Shown here one piece after another: positions 1 through 8,160 of a stretch of 28,320 nt of DNA; within the stretch, counting starts at the first letter, position 1; every line of letters starts with the position of its first letter. The position numbers and the translations under genes were made by a program. Source of the stretch: Purshia tridentata (Eukaryota > Streptophyta > Magnoliopsida > Rosales > Rosaceae); NCBI GenBank assembly GCA_003254885.1, contig QANT01003736.1:1-28320 (forward strand), given 5' to 3'. The notes under the pieces are model-generated. The model was not told the origin of the DNA and made no database searches. It saw only the letters and a list, made by a program, of their open reading frames with translations.

Positions 1-485
1 AGAGAATGGTCTAGTTCTTTCTTCAAAAAAGATTACCTTGTTTCAAACAAAAATTAGATTTTTAGGACACAACATCTACCAGAATTCAATAGTTCCAATT
101 TCTAGGACCATAGAGTTTGCTGACAAATGTCCAGACGAACTTAAAGACAAAACGCAACCCCAAAGGTTTCTTAGGATGCCTAAACTATGTATCCGACTTC
201 ATCCAAGAACTAACCCTCATCTGCAAACCCTTATACCAAAAACTTAAAAAGAATCCTCCTCCTTGAACATATGAGCATACCCAAGTAGTAACAAAAGTCA
301 AAAGTTTAGTCAAACACCTTCCTTGCGTCAGTCTCCTTGATGAGTCTGCCTCTAAAATTGTGGAGACAGATGCATCTGACTTAGGTTATGGTGGTATTCT
401 CAAACAAAAATACCCAAACCATCCAGAACAATTGGTTAGGTTCACCTCAGGGATCTGGAACCCAACCCAAGCCAAATATAGTTGA
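1..485 (+). pseudogene. Endogenous caulimovirid remnant (lineage A): end of reverse transcriptase and start of RNase H
   Basis: The first 240 bases read as the C-terminal part of a caulimovirid reverse transcriptase, with the RFLGHNIY and FADKCPDELKD motifs that follow the RT palm. A frameshift and stop codons follow. At about 355-400 an RNase H start is readable, containing ETDASDLGYGGIL, the first catalytic acidic region of RNase H. Similarity ends near a TGA at about 485, after a WNPTQAKYS stretch. Related segments occur on the minus strand at 9376-9850, but residue differences place this piece in a different viral lineage (A) from that copy (B). In a virus, RT/RNase H copies pregenomic RNA into DNA. 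This copy is truncated at the window edge and broken. The family assignment is strong; the genus is inferred. Confidence 0.85.
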
Positions 486-872
486 AACCTGACGGTTGAT
501 GAAATAACCATTTTTTTTTCAATAAAATTATGGTTAATGAGTATTAATTTTGTTTAATTAAGATCAAGGTGTTAAATTTCATTTTTAAGGGGGTCAAAAT
601 TTTAACACACAAGCTCTTTGTTTTTGTCGAAGTTTTTGCTAAAATTTTGGGGCGAAATTCGAGAGCCATCCAATGTTTTATATATATATTTTTTTTTTCG
701 CGTTTTTGCAAAATCTCAACGAACTTTTTGCTAAATTTCGCTCATTTCCCTCTCTCAGAGACAATCACACACTTCACTTTTCTCTCTTCACTCGTGCGAT
801 CCTTGTTGCTGTTGCTGGTGCCACCCACTCTGATGACCTGATAGTGTGACCCGCAGCCACCCCTTAGCCAAG
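486..872. other. Non-coding stretch between viral RNase H scrap and CACTA end
   Basis: AT- and CT-rich DNA with no convincing coding signal. A 90-codon open frame at 569-841 has no recognisable protein features and is probably chance. The CT-rich run at 745-800 resembles a plant 5' leader. The segment ends at the CACTA terminus. Confidence 0.4.
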
Positions 873-1290
873 CACTACAAGAAAAAGGAGTTTGGGCAAT
901 AGACACAATTGAGTCCCCCCAAATAGCTTTGGGCGACGAATGTGTCCTTTCGTCTCCCTAGATAACAATTTCATTGCTTAAAGATATATTGGGTGACGGA
1001 AGTAAATAATCGTCTCCCTAGATGGATGTTGGGTGACGAACTTCTGTCATGGCCCAAATATAAAGCGAGAACAGAATTTTGACGGCAACATATATTCATT
1101 GCTCAAAGTTCTTAAGGCGACGAAAAATTTTGGGTGACAAGTATTTCATTGCCCCAACTGTCTTTGGGAGATGACATCACATCATTCGTCGCCCAAAATT
1201 GTGGCAAACTAACGCGTTTGCGATGGATATGGGCTACGAGTTGAAGACTTGGGGCAACGAAATGCTTTGGTCACCCAAAGTCTAAAAATT
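873..1290 (+). mobile_element. CACTA (En/Spm) transposon terminus with subterminal repeats
   Basis: The stretch starts with CACTACAAGAAAAA (873-886), the classic terminal inverted repeat of plant CACTA DNA transposons. It is followed by many short motifs of the type GGGCGACGAA or GGGTGACGA in both orientations (for example near 929, 990, 1030, 1115 and 1185). These look like the subterminal transposase-binding repeats of such elements. No matching opposite terminus with a credible position was found downstream, and no transposase is present, so this is one end of a truncated element. The inner boundary is approximate. Confidence 0.75.
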
Positions 1291-1966
1291 AAAGCCCCTA
1301 ACCCTTTTTCTTTCTTTTTTCTCGAGGCTCCCTCCTTCCTTCAACACTGCCGCCCTTTGTAAATCTCACTCTCTTTTTCTCAACCGTGCCTCTCTCCCTC
1401 TCTCCACCGAACCCACCACCTCCCCCTTTCCCACACCTAAACCCCAGCCCCACCCTAGCCCTACCCTAGCCCCACCGCAGCCCACCGTGCCCTCCCTAAC
1501 CCGTAAAACACCTCCCTCACCGGATCTCCCCATCCCTCTCTTGGTGGGTTTTTTTTTTGTTTTTTTTGTGATTTTCTATTTTTTTTTGGAATTTTCTGTT
1601 TTTTTTTTGGTTNTTTTTTTTTTTTTTGTGATTTTATGTTTTTTCTTTTGTTTATTTTGTGATTTTCTAGTTTTTTTTTTTTGGAATTTTCTGTTTTTAT
1701 TTTGGTTTTATTGTTTTTTTATTTTATGTTTTATTGTTAAAGTTTGAATATTTGATTAATTTATCTTATTTTGGTGATTTATGTTTACAGGAACTTAGAA
1801 CTGTAAAAGGTTGATTTGGATGATTTTGTATTTTTGAGGTAAATTGTTTAATTTTAAAATCTTATTGTGAATTTATTAGTTAGTTTGTATATATGTATGT
1901 TTAAAATAATTTGTTAAGTTTTACGTTGTTCTATCACTAGGGTAATTCTGTCCTAGGATAGGTATC
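1291..1966. other. Low-complexity, probably internal CACTA or host leader/intron-like DNA
   Basis: A C-rich stretch with repeated CCCTAGCCC-like motifs (about 1420-1500) is followed by very T-rich DNA (1548-1740) containing one ambiguous base at 1613. An AT-rich run ends at the viral primer site. A GTGGG...TTTACAG pattern (about 1543-1790) looks like an intron, which is compatible with a CACTA 5' leader. No gene can be supported. Confidence 0.35.
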
Positions 1967-1980
1967 TGGTATCAGAGCCA
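1967..1980 (+). promoter_or_regulatory. Primer-binding site for initiator tRNA-Met (viral minus-strand start)
   Basis: TGGTATCAGAGCCA is a perfect 14-base complement of the 3' end of plant initiator tRNA-Met. In caulimovirids this site primes reverse transcription and defines genome position 1, just upstream of the first long ORF. It is followed by a GA-rich run and then, at 2152, by the movement-protein frame, which supports a viral rather than retrotransposon origin. Confidence 0.85.
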
Positions 1981-2151
1981 TTAGGCGGGGAGAGAGAGAG
2001 AGAGGTACTAGGAACCCTTACGAGGGGTAGAAAGGTAGCAACCTGTGGTCCCAGCAGTTATGGTAGTGTGATAAGTCCCGGGGTAAGTCCGTTGGTCAGC
2101 AGGGGTGTATTCTATCAGAGTTCCGAAAGCCAATCCGTTCCTCCTAACCCA

Positions 2152-2973
2152 ATGTCTTCGGTAGCGTCTACCTAAGACCAAAACCAAATCATCAATAGTG
2201 AAAAGCTTAGCTCTGAAATCTCAATGATCAGTTTGTATAATTGGACCCTTTCAAAACACAATTACAAAGAAATCTACAAGATAGGAAAATTTGACTTTTC
2301 CTCTAGAATGAACATCAAAGTCCAAGATAGAACTGTTCCTCTTGAAACTGAAAATCAAAACATTCAATTACTCACTTCTCAAACCCTCAAGGAACTTCAA
2401 AAAACTTACAAGTACCTTCACATCGGAATGGTACAAGTAGGAATCAAACCCTTGACCAAAAATGGTCTTCGAACCTCTGTGCTTGTAGCCCTTCGTGACT
2501 GCAGACACAACAGGTTCTTTGACTCAATGTTAGGCCTGGTGGAGTCCAGCTTGTGTAATGGTCCAATTCATTTTGACTGTTTTCCAAATTTCCCTATATT
2601 TACTTCAGATTTAAGAATCCTCAATTCTCTTGTCCTCAACATCAAAACAAAGGGTTATGATATGACCCCAAAGTCCCAGCCTATGGCTGTAATCTTCAGA
2701 GTCCATTGCAAACTTCTCAACACCTTGATCTTTCCAGAAGCCTTAATCACAAACCCTGTAGGATCAACACTCCTCTTAGAAACAGATCTAAGAAGAGCAA
2801 ATGTCAGCACACCAAAGACTATTCACTGGAATGAGATCGATCTGCCTAGTGAGTGGAAATTGGCTGATGCTGTTTCACTCTCAAAAATACAAAATCAACA
2901 GTTAGATTATATCTACGAAGAACCTGACGGTACCGTAGGTATAAAATTTCAAGCAAACGACAAACTAAAATAA
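2152..2973 (+). pseudogene. Caulimovirid movement protein (lineage A), start of the ORF1 polyprotein
   Basis: This reads as a 30K-superfamily movement protein, the viral protein that forms tubules through plasmodesmata. Diagnostic stretches include YLHIGMVQVGIKPLT, TSVLVALRDCRHNR and the downstream LGLVESSLCNGPI, all shared with the minus-strand copy at 13537-14352. An ATG at 2152 lies in the same frame as the long open stretch from 2224. A TAA at 2173-2175, seven codons in, now separates them, so 2152 is probably the ancestral start and 2224 the start of what is still open. The frame stops with TAA at 2971-2973, where a one-base shift continues into the coat region. The copy is not functional as it stands. 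The MP family call is strong; the florendovirus genus is inferred from gene order. Confidence 0.85.
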
Positions 2974-4514
2974 TTATTGATGACTATTCTTCTGCTCGAA
3001 GATCTACTTCAGATCTGGGAAAAGAACAGTCAAAAAGATTTTTAAAGTCAAAATCAATCTCAACAACTAGTCAAGACTTTACAAACTTAAACATCAACAA
3101 TAATATAGCTGAAACTTCAAGTGAAGAATCAGAAGCCCCAAAACTTAAGAAAAATTCCAACCAAGTTAAAGAAATTTCAAAAGACAAGATTCCAGAAGTC
3201 TTCTATCAAGATGAAGGTATAGGTTCACCAACCGTATTTTCTATGGTTGACATTTCTGACCCTCAAATCTTTACAATCATCAACAACAAATTTACAATAG
3301 ACAAAGAATATTTACGCAAAGACTATTATTCAAAAGAAAATATCGAAAAAAGAATCTGGTTTAGTAAAAACTTCAACAAACTCGAAATACAAGAAAAGTA
3401 TTATGTATTCCTAAATAGACATAAAATACATGTGTACTTTTTCAAATGGCTTCAAATTTACTGTGAACAAAATAACCTTACTTCTCCCTTCTCTGGAAAA
3501 GTAAAGGTTACAAACAAACCAACAAAAACATGGATCACAACTGCCAATAAAGCAGTTGAATCCAAAAGACCACCTTTGGAAGAAGTTGTATTAACTGTAA
3601 GAGGTTCTACAGTTAAGGCCTCTCCTTTCAAGGCAATCGCTGTTGAAGATAGAGAAATCAACACACAAGATATCAAAAAGATAATTGATCAAAACAATTA
3701 CACAAACCAATATCTTGACTCTATAGGTGACCAGCTCGACCGAATAGAGTCATTAGCAACCAACAAAGACCAGCCAACATCTAGTTCCAAAGGAAAAGAA
3801 ACCCTAATCTTTCAAACCTTTGAACTATCCAAAGACAACCGGCTCCCTACGGATCACGAGATCCTAAAGGAGATCAACATCAAACTCGAAGGTCTACACC
3901 TTTCAAAACCTTCTAGCTCAATTAAAATGATAAACCAAGATTTTACTGCACAATTAAACAAATTAAGTTCACCAAATTCAAAATCTTATTACCCAAGACC
4001 TTCCCCTATAGATCTCCAATATGAAGTTAAAGAACTTCTTTAAAATTCCTTTAGTGCCACTCATTTATAAGAATGGAACATAGATGGTATGACTGAATAC
4101 CATCTAATCCAACATTTAGAAAAGATGGTCATGGCTGCAAATGTGTATGCCGGCTACAAATCCGAAGCTGCTATCCTTGAACTCCTGGTGGCAGGATTCA
4201 CGGGACAACTTCGGGCTTGGTGGGATCACTATCTCACCAAAAACAATAGATCAACAATCAAAGAAAGCCTTCGCAAGGATAAAGACAATAACATCATTCT
4301 TGACAATGATGGTCAACCTGTATCAAATGCTGTTGCCACACTAGCTTATGCCCAATATTTCTGGAAAGAAAAGTTCTGATGAGACAAGATTGTGCCCAAT
4401 CTTTCTGGAAAGAAAAGTTCATTTCCGGACTCCCTAACCTCTTCGCCGAAAAGGTGAGAATTAAACTTAAACAAATGTACAATGAAAAGATCCCTTACTC
4501 AGAACTAACCTACG
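2970..4514 (+). pseudogene. Caulimovirid coat-protein region (lineage A)
   Basis: After a frameshift at about 2970 the frame is open to 4043. It continues in the same frame, past TAA stops near 4041 and 4069, as 4089-4379. Recognisable parts are a lysine- and serine-rich N-terminal region, the YYPRPSPIDLQYE motif just before the core (about 3985-4025), and AGFTGQLRAWWDHY (about 4190-4235), typical of caulimovirid capsid cores. FWKEKFISGLPNLFAEKVR lies at about 4406-4465. A 27-base repeat at 4350/4394 shifts the frame and sits where residues are missing relative to lineage B. Viral sequence of this lineage ends at 4514, before the zinc knuckle. The product would package viral DNA; this copy cannot make it. 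Confidence 0.8.
4350..4420 (+). repeat. 27-base direct duplication within the coat-protein remnant
   Basis: The 27-base block starting GCCCAATATTTCTGG (4350-4376) recurs at 4394-4420 with one visible change. The 44-base offset shifts the reading frame and leaves a TGA between the copies. Relative to the minus-strand copy, the coding sequence between these points is mostly missing, so this is probably a deletion and repair scar. Confidence 0.75.
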
Positions 4515-4566
4515 GCACTCATTTTTGTAGTGCCCAACCTTCCCACACTTGTAGCAGACTGGTGGC
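4514..4566 (-). pseudogene. Inverted scrap of coat-protein zinc knuckle (lineage B)
   Basis: This block is nearly identical in the same orientation to 11679-11730. On the minus strand it encodes the coat zinc knuckle C-Y-K-C-G-K-V-G-H-Y-K-N-E-C (CCHC, spacing 2-4-4). It is joined in opposite orientation to the lineage A coat protein at 4514, with a few shared bases at the junction, and then to a leader/promoter scrap at about 4567. Confidence 0.8.
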
Positions 4567-4577
4567 ACCAGGTTCGG

Positions 4578-4808
4578 CTAGAAGGCAAGAGATTTCAAGG
4601 CCTCGTTATAGAGATGGATTTGGGTTTTTGTATGGACGATTTCGTCATGTAAGTCTAGCATATTTTCCCTTAAAAGGTTATAGAGTGGATCTGTTTGGGG
4701 AGTGGTTTGTAGGCCGTTTCTAAGTGCTTGGATATTATCCTTAAGAACAAGGAAGTATCTTTCGTGGTGTCTAACACGAGTTAATAAATCAAAACATAAT
4801 AAAATCAT
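4578..4808 (-). CDS. 76-codon viral leader ORF, copy 1
   Basis: A complete 76-codon ORF that starts MILLCFDLL and ends EALKSLAF. It is one of three copies in the window, all open and of the same length (others at 7212-7442 on + and 7465-7695 on -). The composition is leucine- and charge-rich, with heptad-like spacing in the middle (KDNIQALRN, LRENMLDLHDEIV), suggesting a helical or coiled-coil peptide. It lies downstream of a viral TATA box (minus strand, 4996-4990), in the position of a pregenomic-RNA leader ORF. I recognise no family. It differs from the other copies at about ten residues, so it is an older or independently diverged copy. Confidence 0.55.
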   Translation of the reverse strand: MILLCFDLLTRVRHHERYFLVLKDNIQALRNGLQTTPQTDPLYNLLRENMLDLHDEIVHTKTQIHLYNEALKSLAF

Positions 4809-5027
4809 AAATCAAATAAACAAACTTACAGTTATAAATGCACTTCAAACTAGTGAAGAAAGTACACTGCAAACTTTGTTGAAAACTGGAATATTTTACA
4901 AAGAGTAGAGAATTTACAAATAGTAAGGAATTTACAAAGTAGGGATGAGGGATTCTGATCGATGCCCTCCACTGAGGCTAGGCCTCCTTATTTATACACA
5001 AATTCTAAAAGAAAGGCCAAAACAGGT
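4809..5027 (-). promoter_or_regulatory. Scrap of viral promoter/leader (lineage B), copy 1
   Basis: The same orientation and order as 7696-7920: leader sequence, then a TATA box read on the minus strand (TATAAAT at 4996-4990). The poly(A)-like hexamer position reads AACAAA here. Homology stops near 5027, where an RT scrap in the opposite orientation begins with the shared bases CAGGTTTTT. Confidence 0.7.
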
Positions 5028-5140
5028 TTTTAGGCCACCATATTTACCAAGGTACAAATATTGATAGGGCTATTGCATTTGCTGACAAATTTCCTGATGA
5101 ATTGAAGGAAAACCCCTAGCTACGGAGATTCCTGGTCTTT
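5028..5140 (+). pseudogene. Short reverse-transcriptase scrap (lineage B)
   Basis: About 110 bases match the RT C-terminal region encoded at about 9690-9800 on the minus strand: the FLGHHIYQG, AIAFADKFPDELKE and RRFL motifs are readable. It has a short internal deletion and a TAG. It is joined at about 5140 to the sequence just upstream of ORF2, so most of RNase H is missing from this copy too. Confidence 0.8.
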
Positions 5141-5165
5141 AACCGGACAAACATTAAAGAACTGG

Positions 5166-6735
5166 ATGCATCCTTTTGATTTCAATCTGCTTTTTGTTCT
5201 GTATTATAGCAAGCCTTATCTGCCTACAGAGATAAGGGAAAAGATATTCCTTTCATGTAATGAGGTGAGGAAGAAGTGGCGCCAAGAGGAACAAAGGCCA
5301 CCATTTTGTGGTTTGTCAAAATCAGCAGTAAAAAGAAGACAAGCGTTACAAATGCTGCTCGAATTGTGGCAAGTTCACACATGACGGTAAGTGCAGAAGT
5401 TCGACAGAGTTCCAGCAGGAGTATGTTGATCTTATCAGGATTAGTGCTATTAGGCTCAATGCCGAACGACCAATGAGGAAAAATTCCAACATCGAATATA
5501 GGGTCAGTGAAGAACTGATGTACATTAAGTCCAAACTGGAGCCGAGAATCTCTCCTTAAAGGACTCAGGCATGTTTCTTTCAAGCTTTCTCCAATGAACA
5601 TTTGAAAGCTAAGAAAACATCCAGTGGCTCAGACCACCCTCTGAAGGGGAGCCTAAAAGGACTCCTTACCACCACTCCTTCGATAATTTCATCTGTGTTA
5701 TCGAAGAGGAGTTCAAAACAATGGAACCTAAAGAGGTTGCCAGTTCATACTTCAGGGATCCTTTTGATCCCAAGGAAGGAGCCAAGAGGAGGATATTGTA
5801 CGAATCTATTTTGTTCGAAACAGGTTCTGCCACAATCTTTCACAAATTTAGCTCCAAGAAGGCTAAAATGCCTTCATTCTCTCAATTATGCATCTTAAAG
5901 GTGTTATCCTTAAAGGATTTTTTGAAGATCGCTACAGGACCATCTTCTCCTGTCGCCAGGGTCTACTTCACTGATAAAAAGATCAGTCTTCCTTTACTTA
6001 CAAGGATTACTCAGAAGCATGGAGACATGTCCTCATAATCCAGAACGAAGGATATACCCATTCTTGGTTCATAAAGTTCCAAACCTTGGAAACCCCAACG
6101 TTCTTCCCAAACTGGTTTATCTCATGGTTTTCCATTTGGGGTCCAGTTGGCTCTATCCTTCCAGCCCAATTAAACGATTGCCTATCAAGGTTTGCTATGG
6201 CCAATACCAACACTGTGCAACCATGGCTAATGAGCTTATGGTTCTATGCACTATACAACCTCTGTTGGATCGTCAAGTGGACCTATTCCATCTCAGGACC
6301 TGATGAGGACGAAAATGAGCATCTCCCTATGCTGGTGCGGTCAATCTGCGTGAAGTGGTGGGACAAATTTGATACCTTTCACTTTCACCCTTCAAAATTC
6401 AGAATTAAGTTAATTAATATGGCCCAACCAGAGTCATCCAAACAAAAGAATAAAGGGAAGGAAAAAGACAAGAGTCTAAAAGACACAATATCAGTTATGT
6501 TTAAAACTGATATATATGAAGCGATATATATGAACATTTTTGTAGTAGTGAGACAAGGGTCTAAAAGACTCAATAATGGAACACATCAAAATTCTAAAAG
6601 AAAAGAACAAGGATCTTCCCCGTGGCATGTTAAATGCACTTATTCAAGATGCTCTATCCACTCCTGAAGACCACTCATCTGATGACGAGGACTACAGGTT
6701 TGTCACGAAGAGCGTAGGGAATGATGATATCTAAA
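5166..6735 (+). pseudogene. Viral ORF2 (lineage B), plus-arm copy, function unknown
   Basis: This corresponds to the second ORF that florendoviruses carry after the polyprotein; its role is not established. It starts MHPFDFN at 5166. One frameshift near 5340 separates the opening from a zinc-finger-like C-S-N-C-G-K-F-T-H-D-G-K-C (CX2CX4HX3C, about 5360-5400). The central part (5540-5960) is present here but missing from the minus arm. The C-terminal half (about 5960-6735) has a W-rich region (PTFFPNWFISWFSIWG), then KVKWWDKF-like and lysine-rich stretches, and the acidic end EDHSSDDEDYRF before TAA. An 84-base insertion at about 6486-6569 disrupts the end. It is broken by several frameshifts. 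The zinc motif suggests nucleic-acid binding, which is inference only. Confidence 0.7.
6467..6569 (+). repeat. 65-base insertion flanked by a 19-base duplication inside ORF2
   Basis: AGACAAGAGTCTAAAAGAC (6467-6485) recurs with one change at 6551-6569. Between them, 6486-6550 has no counterpart in the minus-arm ORF2. The insert contains a 9-base hairpin (ATATCAGTT ... AACTGATAT) and ends TTTTTGTAGTAGTG. Read on the other strand this begins CACTACTACAAAAA, like a CACTA-type terminus. Confidence 0.8.
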
Positions 6736-7155
6736 TAGATATCCGACAAAAGCAAGTGGCGCCTAAAAAGAGGTGTGAAATGACAACCTCCCATTATCCA
6801 AAAGCAGATTCCCTTTGTTTGGTTATGCCGACGCTACTTAGTGGATGTTACTATTAGTTGTCATCTTCTACCGACAACTAAAACATTGCTAGGTGGGAAT
6901 CTTATCTTATCTATTATTGTAACTTTTACTTTATTCTGTTGGCCACTTGTTTAGGCCCATGATTTTCTTTTGGCCTTTCCTTTAGATTTTGTGTATAAAT
7001 AAGGAGGTCTAGCCTCAAGGGAGGGCATCGATCAGAAGGACAGATCAGAAACATCGATCAGAATCCCTCATTCCTACTTTGTAAATTCCTACTCTTTGTA
7101 AATTCTCTACTTTTTGTAAAATATTCCAGTTTTCAATAAAGTTTGAAGTGTGCTT
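6736..7155 (+). promoter_or_regulatory. Viral intergenic region: promoter, hairpin and poly(A) signal (plus arm)
   Basis: Downstream of ORF2 is a hairpin with a 9-base stem (TTAGTTGTC 6854-6862, GACAACTAA 6873-6881), then a TATA box TATAAAT at 6994-7000. A leader with three GATCAGAA-type motifs follows (about 7027-7065), then AATAAA at 7135-7140. TATA followed about 140 bases later by a poly(A) signal is the caulimovirid arrangement that yields terminally redundant pregenomic RNA. The start site (about 7025-7030) and cleavage site (about 7155) are inferred from typical spacing. Confidence 0.7.
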
Positions 7156-7211
7156 TTCTTCACTAGTTTGAAGTGCATTTATAACTGTAAGTAAGTTTGT
7201 TTATTTAATTT

Positions 7212-7442
7212 ATGGTTTTATTACGTTTTGATTTATTAACTCGTGTTAGACACCACGAAAGATACCTCCTTGTTCTTAAGGATAATATCCAAGCACTTAG
7301 GAACAGCCTGCAAACCACTCCCCAAGCAGATCCACTCCATAACCTTTTAAGGGAGAATATCCTAGACTTGCATGAGGAAATCATCCATACCAGAACCCAA
7401 ATCCATCTCTACAACGAGGCCTTGAAATCTCTTGCCTTCTAG
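7212..7442 (+). CDS. 76-codon viral leader ORF, copy 2
   Basis: An intact 76-codon ORF, starting MVLLRFDLL and ending EALKSLAF, just downstream of the viral TATA box and poly(A) signal. It is nearly identical to the minus-strand copy at 7465-7695; the two face each other and end about 22 bases apart. The predicted product is small, leucine-rich and likely helical (DNIQALRN, LRENILDLHEEII). No known motif is recognised. All three copies in the window are open, whereas every large viral frame here is broken. It may simply be too short to have been hit. It could be an upstream ORF of the pregenomic RNA or a separate small viral protein. Confidence 0.55.
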   Translation: MVLLRFDLLTRVRHHERYLLVLKDNIQALRNSLQTTPQADPLHNLLRENILDLHEEIIHTRTQIHLYNEALKSLAF

Positions 7443-7464
7443 CCCCACTTCCCACCAGGTTCGG

Positions 7465-7695
7465 CTAGAAGGCAAGAGATTTCAAGGCCTCGTTATAGAG
7501 GTGGATTTGGGTTCTTGTGTGAACGATTTCCTCATGCAAGTCTAGGATATTCTCCCTTAGAAGGTTATAGAGTGGATCTGTTTGGGGAGTGGTCTGTAGG
7601 CTGTTCCTAAGTGCTTGGATATTATCCTTAAGAACAAGGAGGTATCTTTCGTGGTGTCTAACACAAGTTAATAAATCAAAACGCAATAAAACCAT
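7465..7695 (-). CDS. 76-codon viral leader ORF, copy 3
   Basis: Minus-arm counterpart of the ORF at 7212-7442, complete and the same length. By eye it differs at about five residues, such as R11C, and Q-T-D-P-L-Y where the plus arm has Q-A-D-P-L-H. It lies downstream of the minus-arm TATA box (7888-7882). The comments on the plus-arm copy apply: helical, no recognised family, possible upstream ORF or small viral protein. Confidence 0.55.
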   Translation of the reverse strand: MVLLRFDLLTCVRHHERYLLVLKDNIQALRNSLQTTPQTDPLYNLLRENILDLHEEIVHTRTQIHLYNEALKSLAF

Positions 7696-8160
7696 AAATT
7701 AAATAAACAAACTTACTTACAGTTATAAATGCACTTCAAACTTTGTTGAAAACTAGAATATTTTACAAAGAGTAGAGAATTTACAAAGAGTAGGAATTTA
7801 CAGAGTAGGAATGAGGGATTCCGATCGATGTTTCTGATTTGTCCTTCTGATCGATATCCTTCACTGAGGCTAGACTGCCTTATTTATACACAAAATCTAA
7901 AGGAAAGGCCAAAACAAGCGGCCAAAAGAAAATCACGGGCCTAAACAAGTGGCCGACAGAAGAAAGTAAAAGTTACAATAATAGATAAGATAAGATTCCC
8001 ACCTAGCAGTGTTTTAGTTGTCGGTAGAAGATGACAACTAATAGTAACATCCACCAAGTAGCGTCGGCATAACCAAACAAAGGGAATCTGCTTTTGGATA
8101 ATGGGAGGTTGTCATTTCACACCTCTTTTTAGGCGTCACTTGCTTTTGCCGAATATCTAT
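7696..8160 (-). promoter_or_regulatory. Viral intergenic region (minus arm): hairpin, TATA box, leader
   Basis: Mirror of 6736-7155. The same 9-base hairpin stem is present (8014-8022 with 8033-8041), and TATAAAT reads on the minus strand at 7888-7882. The poly(A) hexamer position reads AACAAA, not AATAAA, and about 20 bases of leader are lost between two TTCAAACT repeats. This promoter faces the plus-arm promoter, with TATA boxes about 890 bases apart. Confidence 0.7.

Noticed and set aside
569..841. 90-codon open frame as a gene
   Set aside because: Low-complexity F/L-rich product from T-rich DNA, no domain and no homologous copy in the window.
4519..4531. TTTTTGTAGTG as a right-hand CACTA terminus matching 873
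   Set aside because: The same bases occur at 11685-11697 as the antisense of the viral coat zinc knuckle, so it is viral coding sequence.
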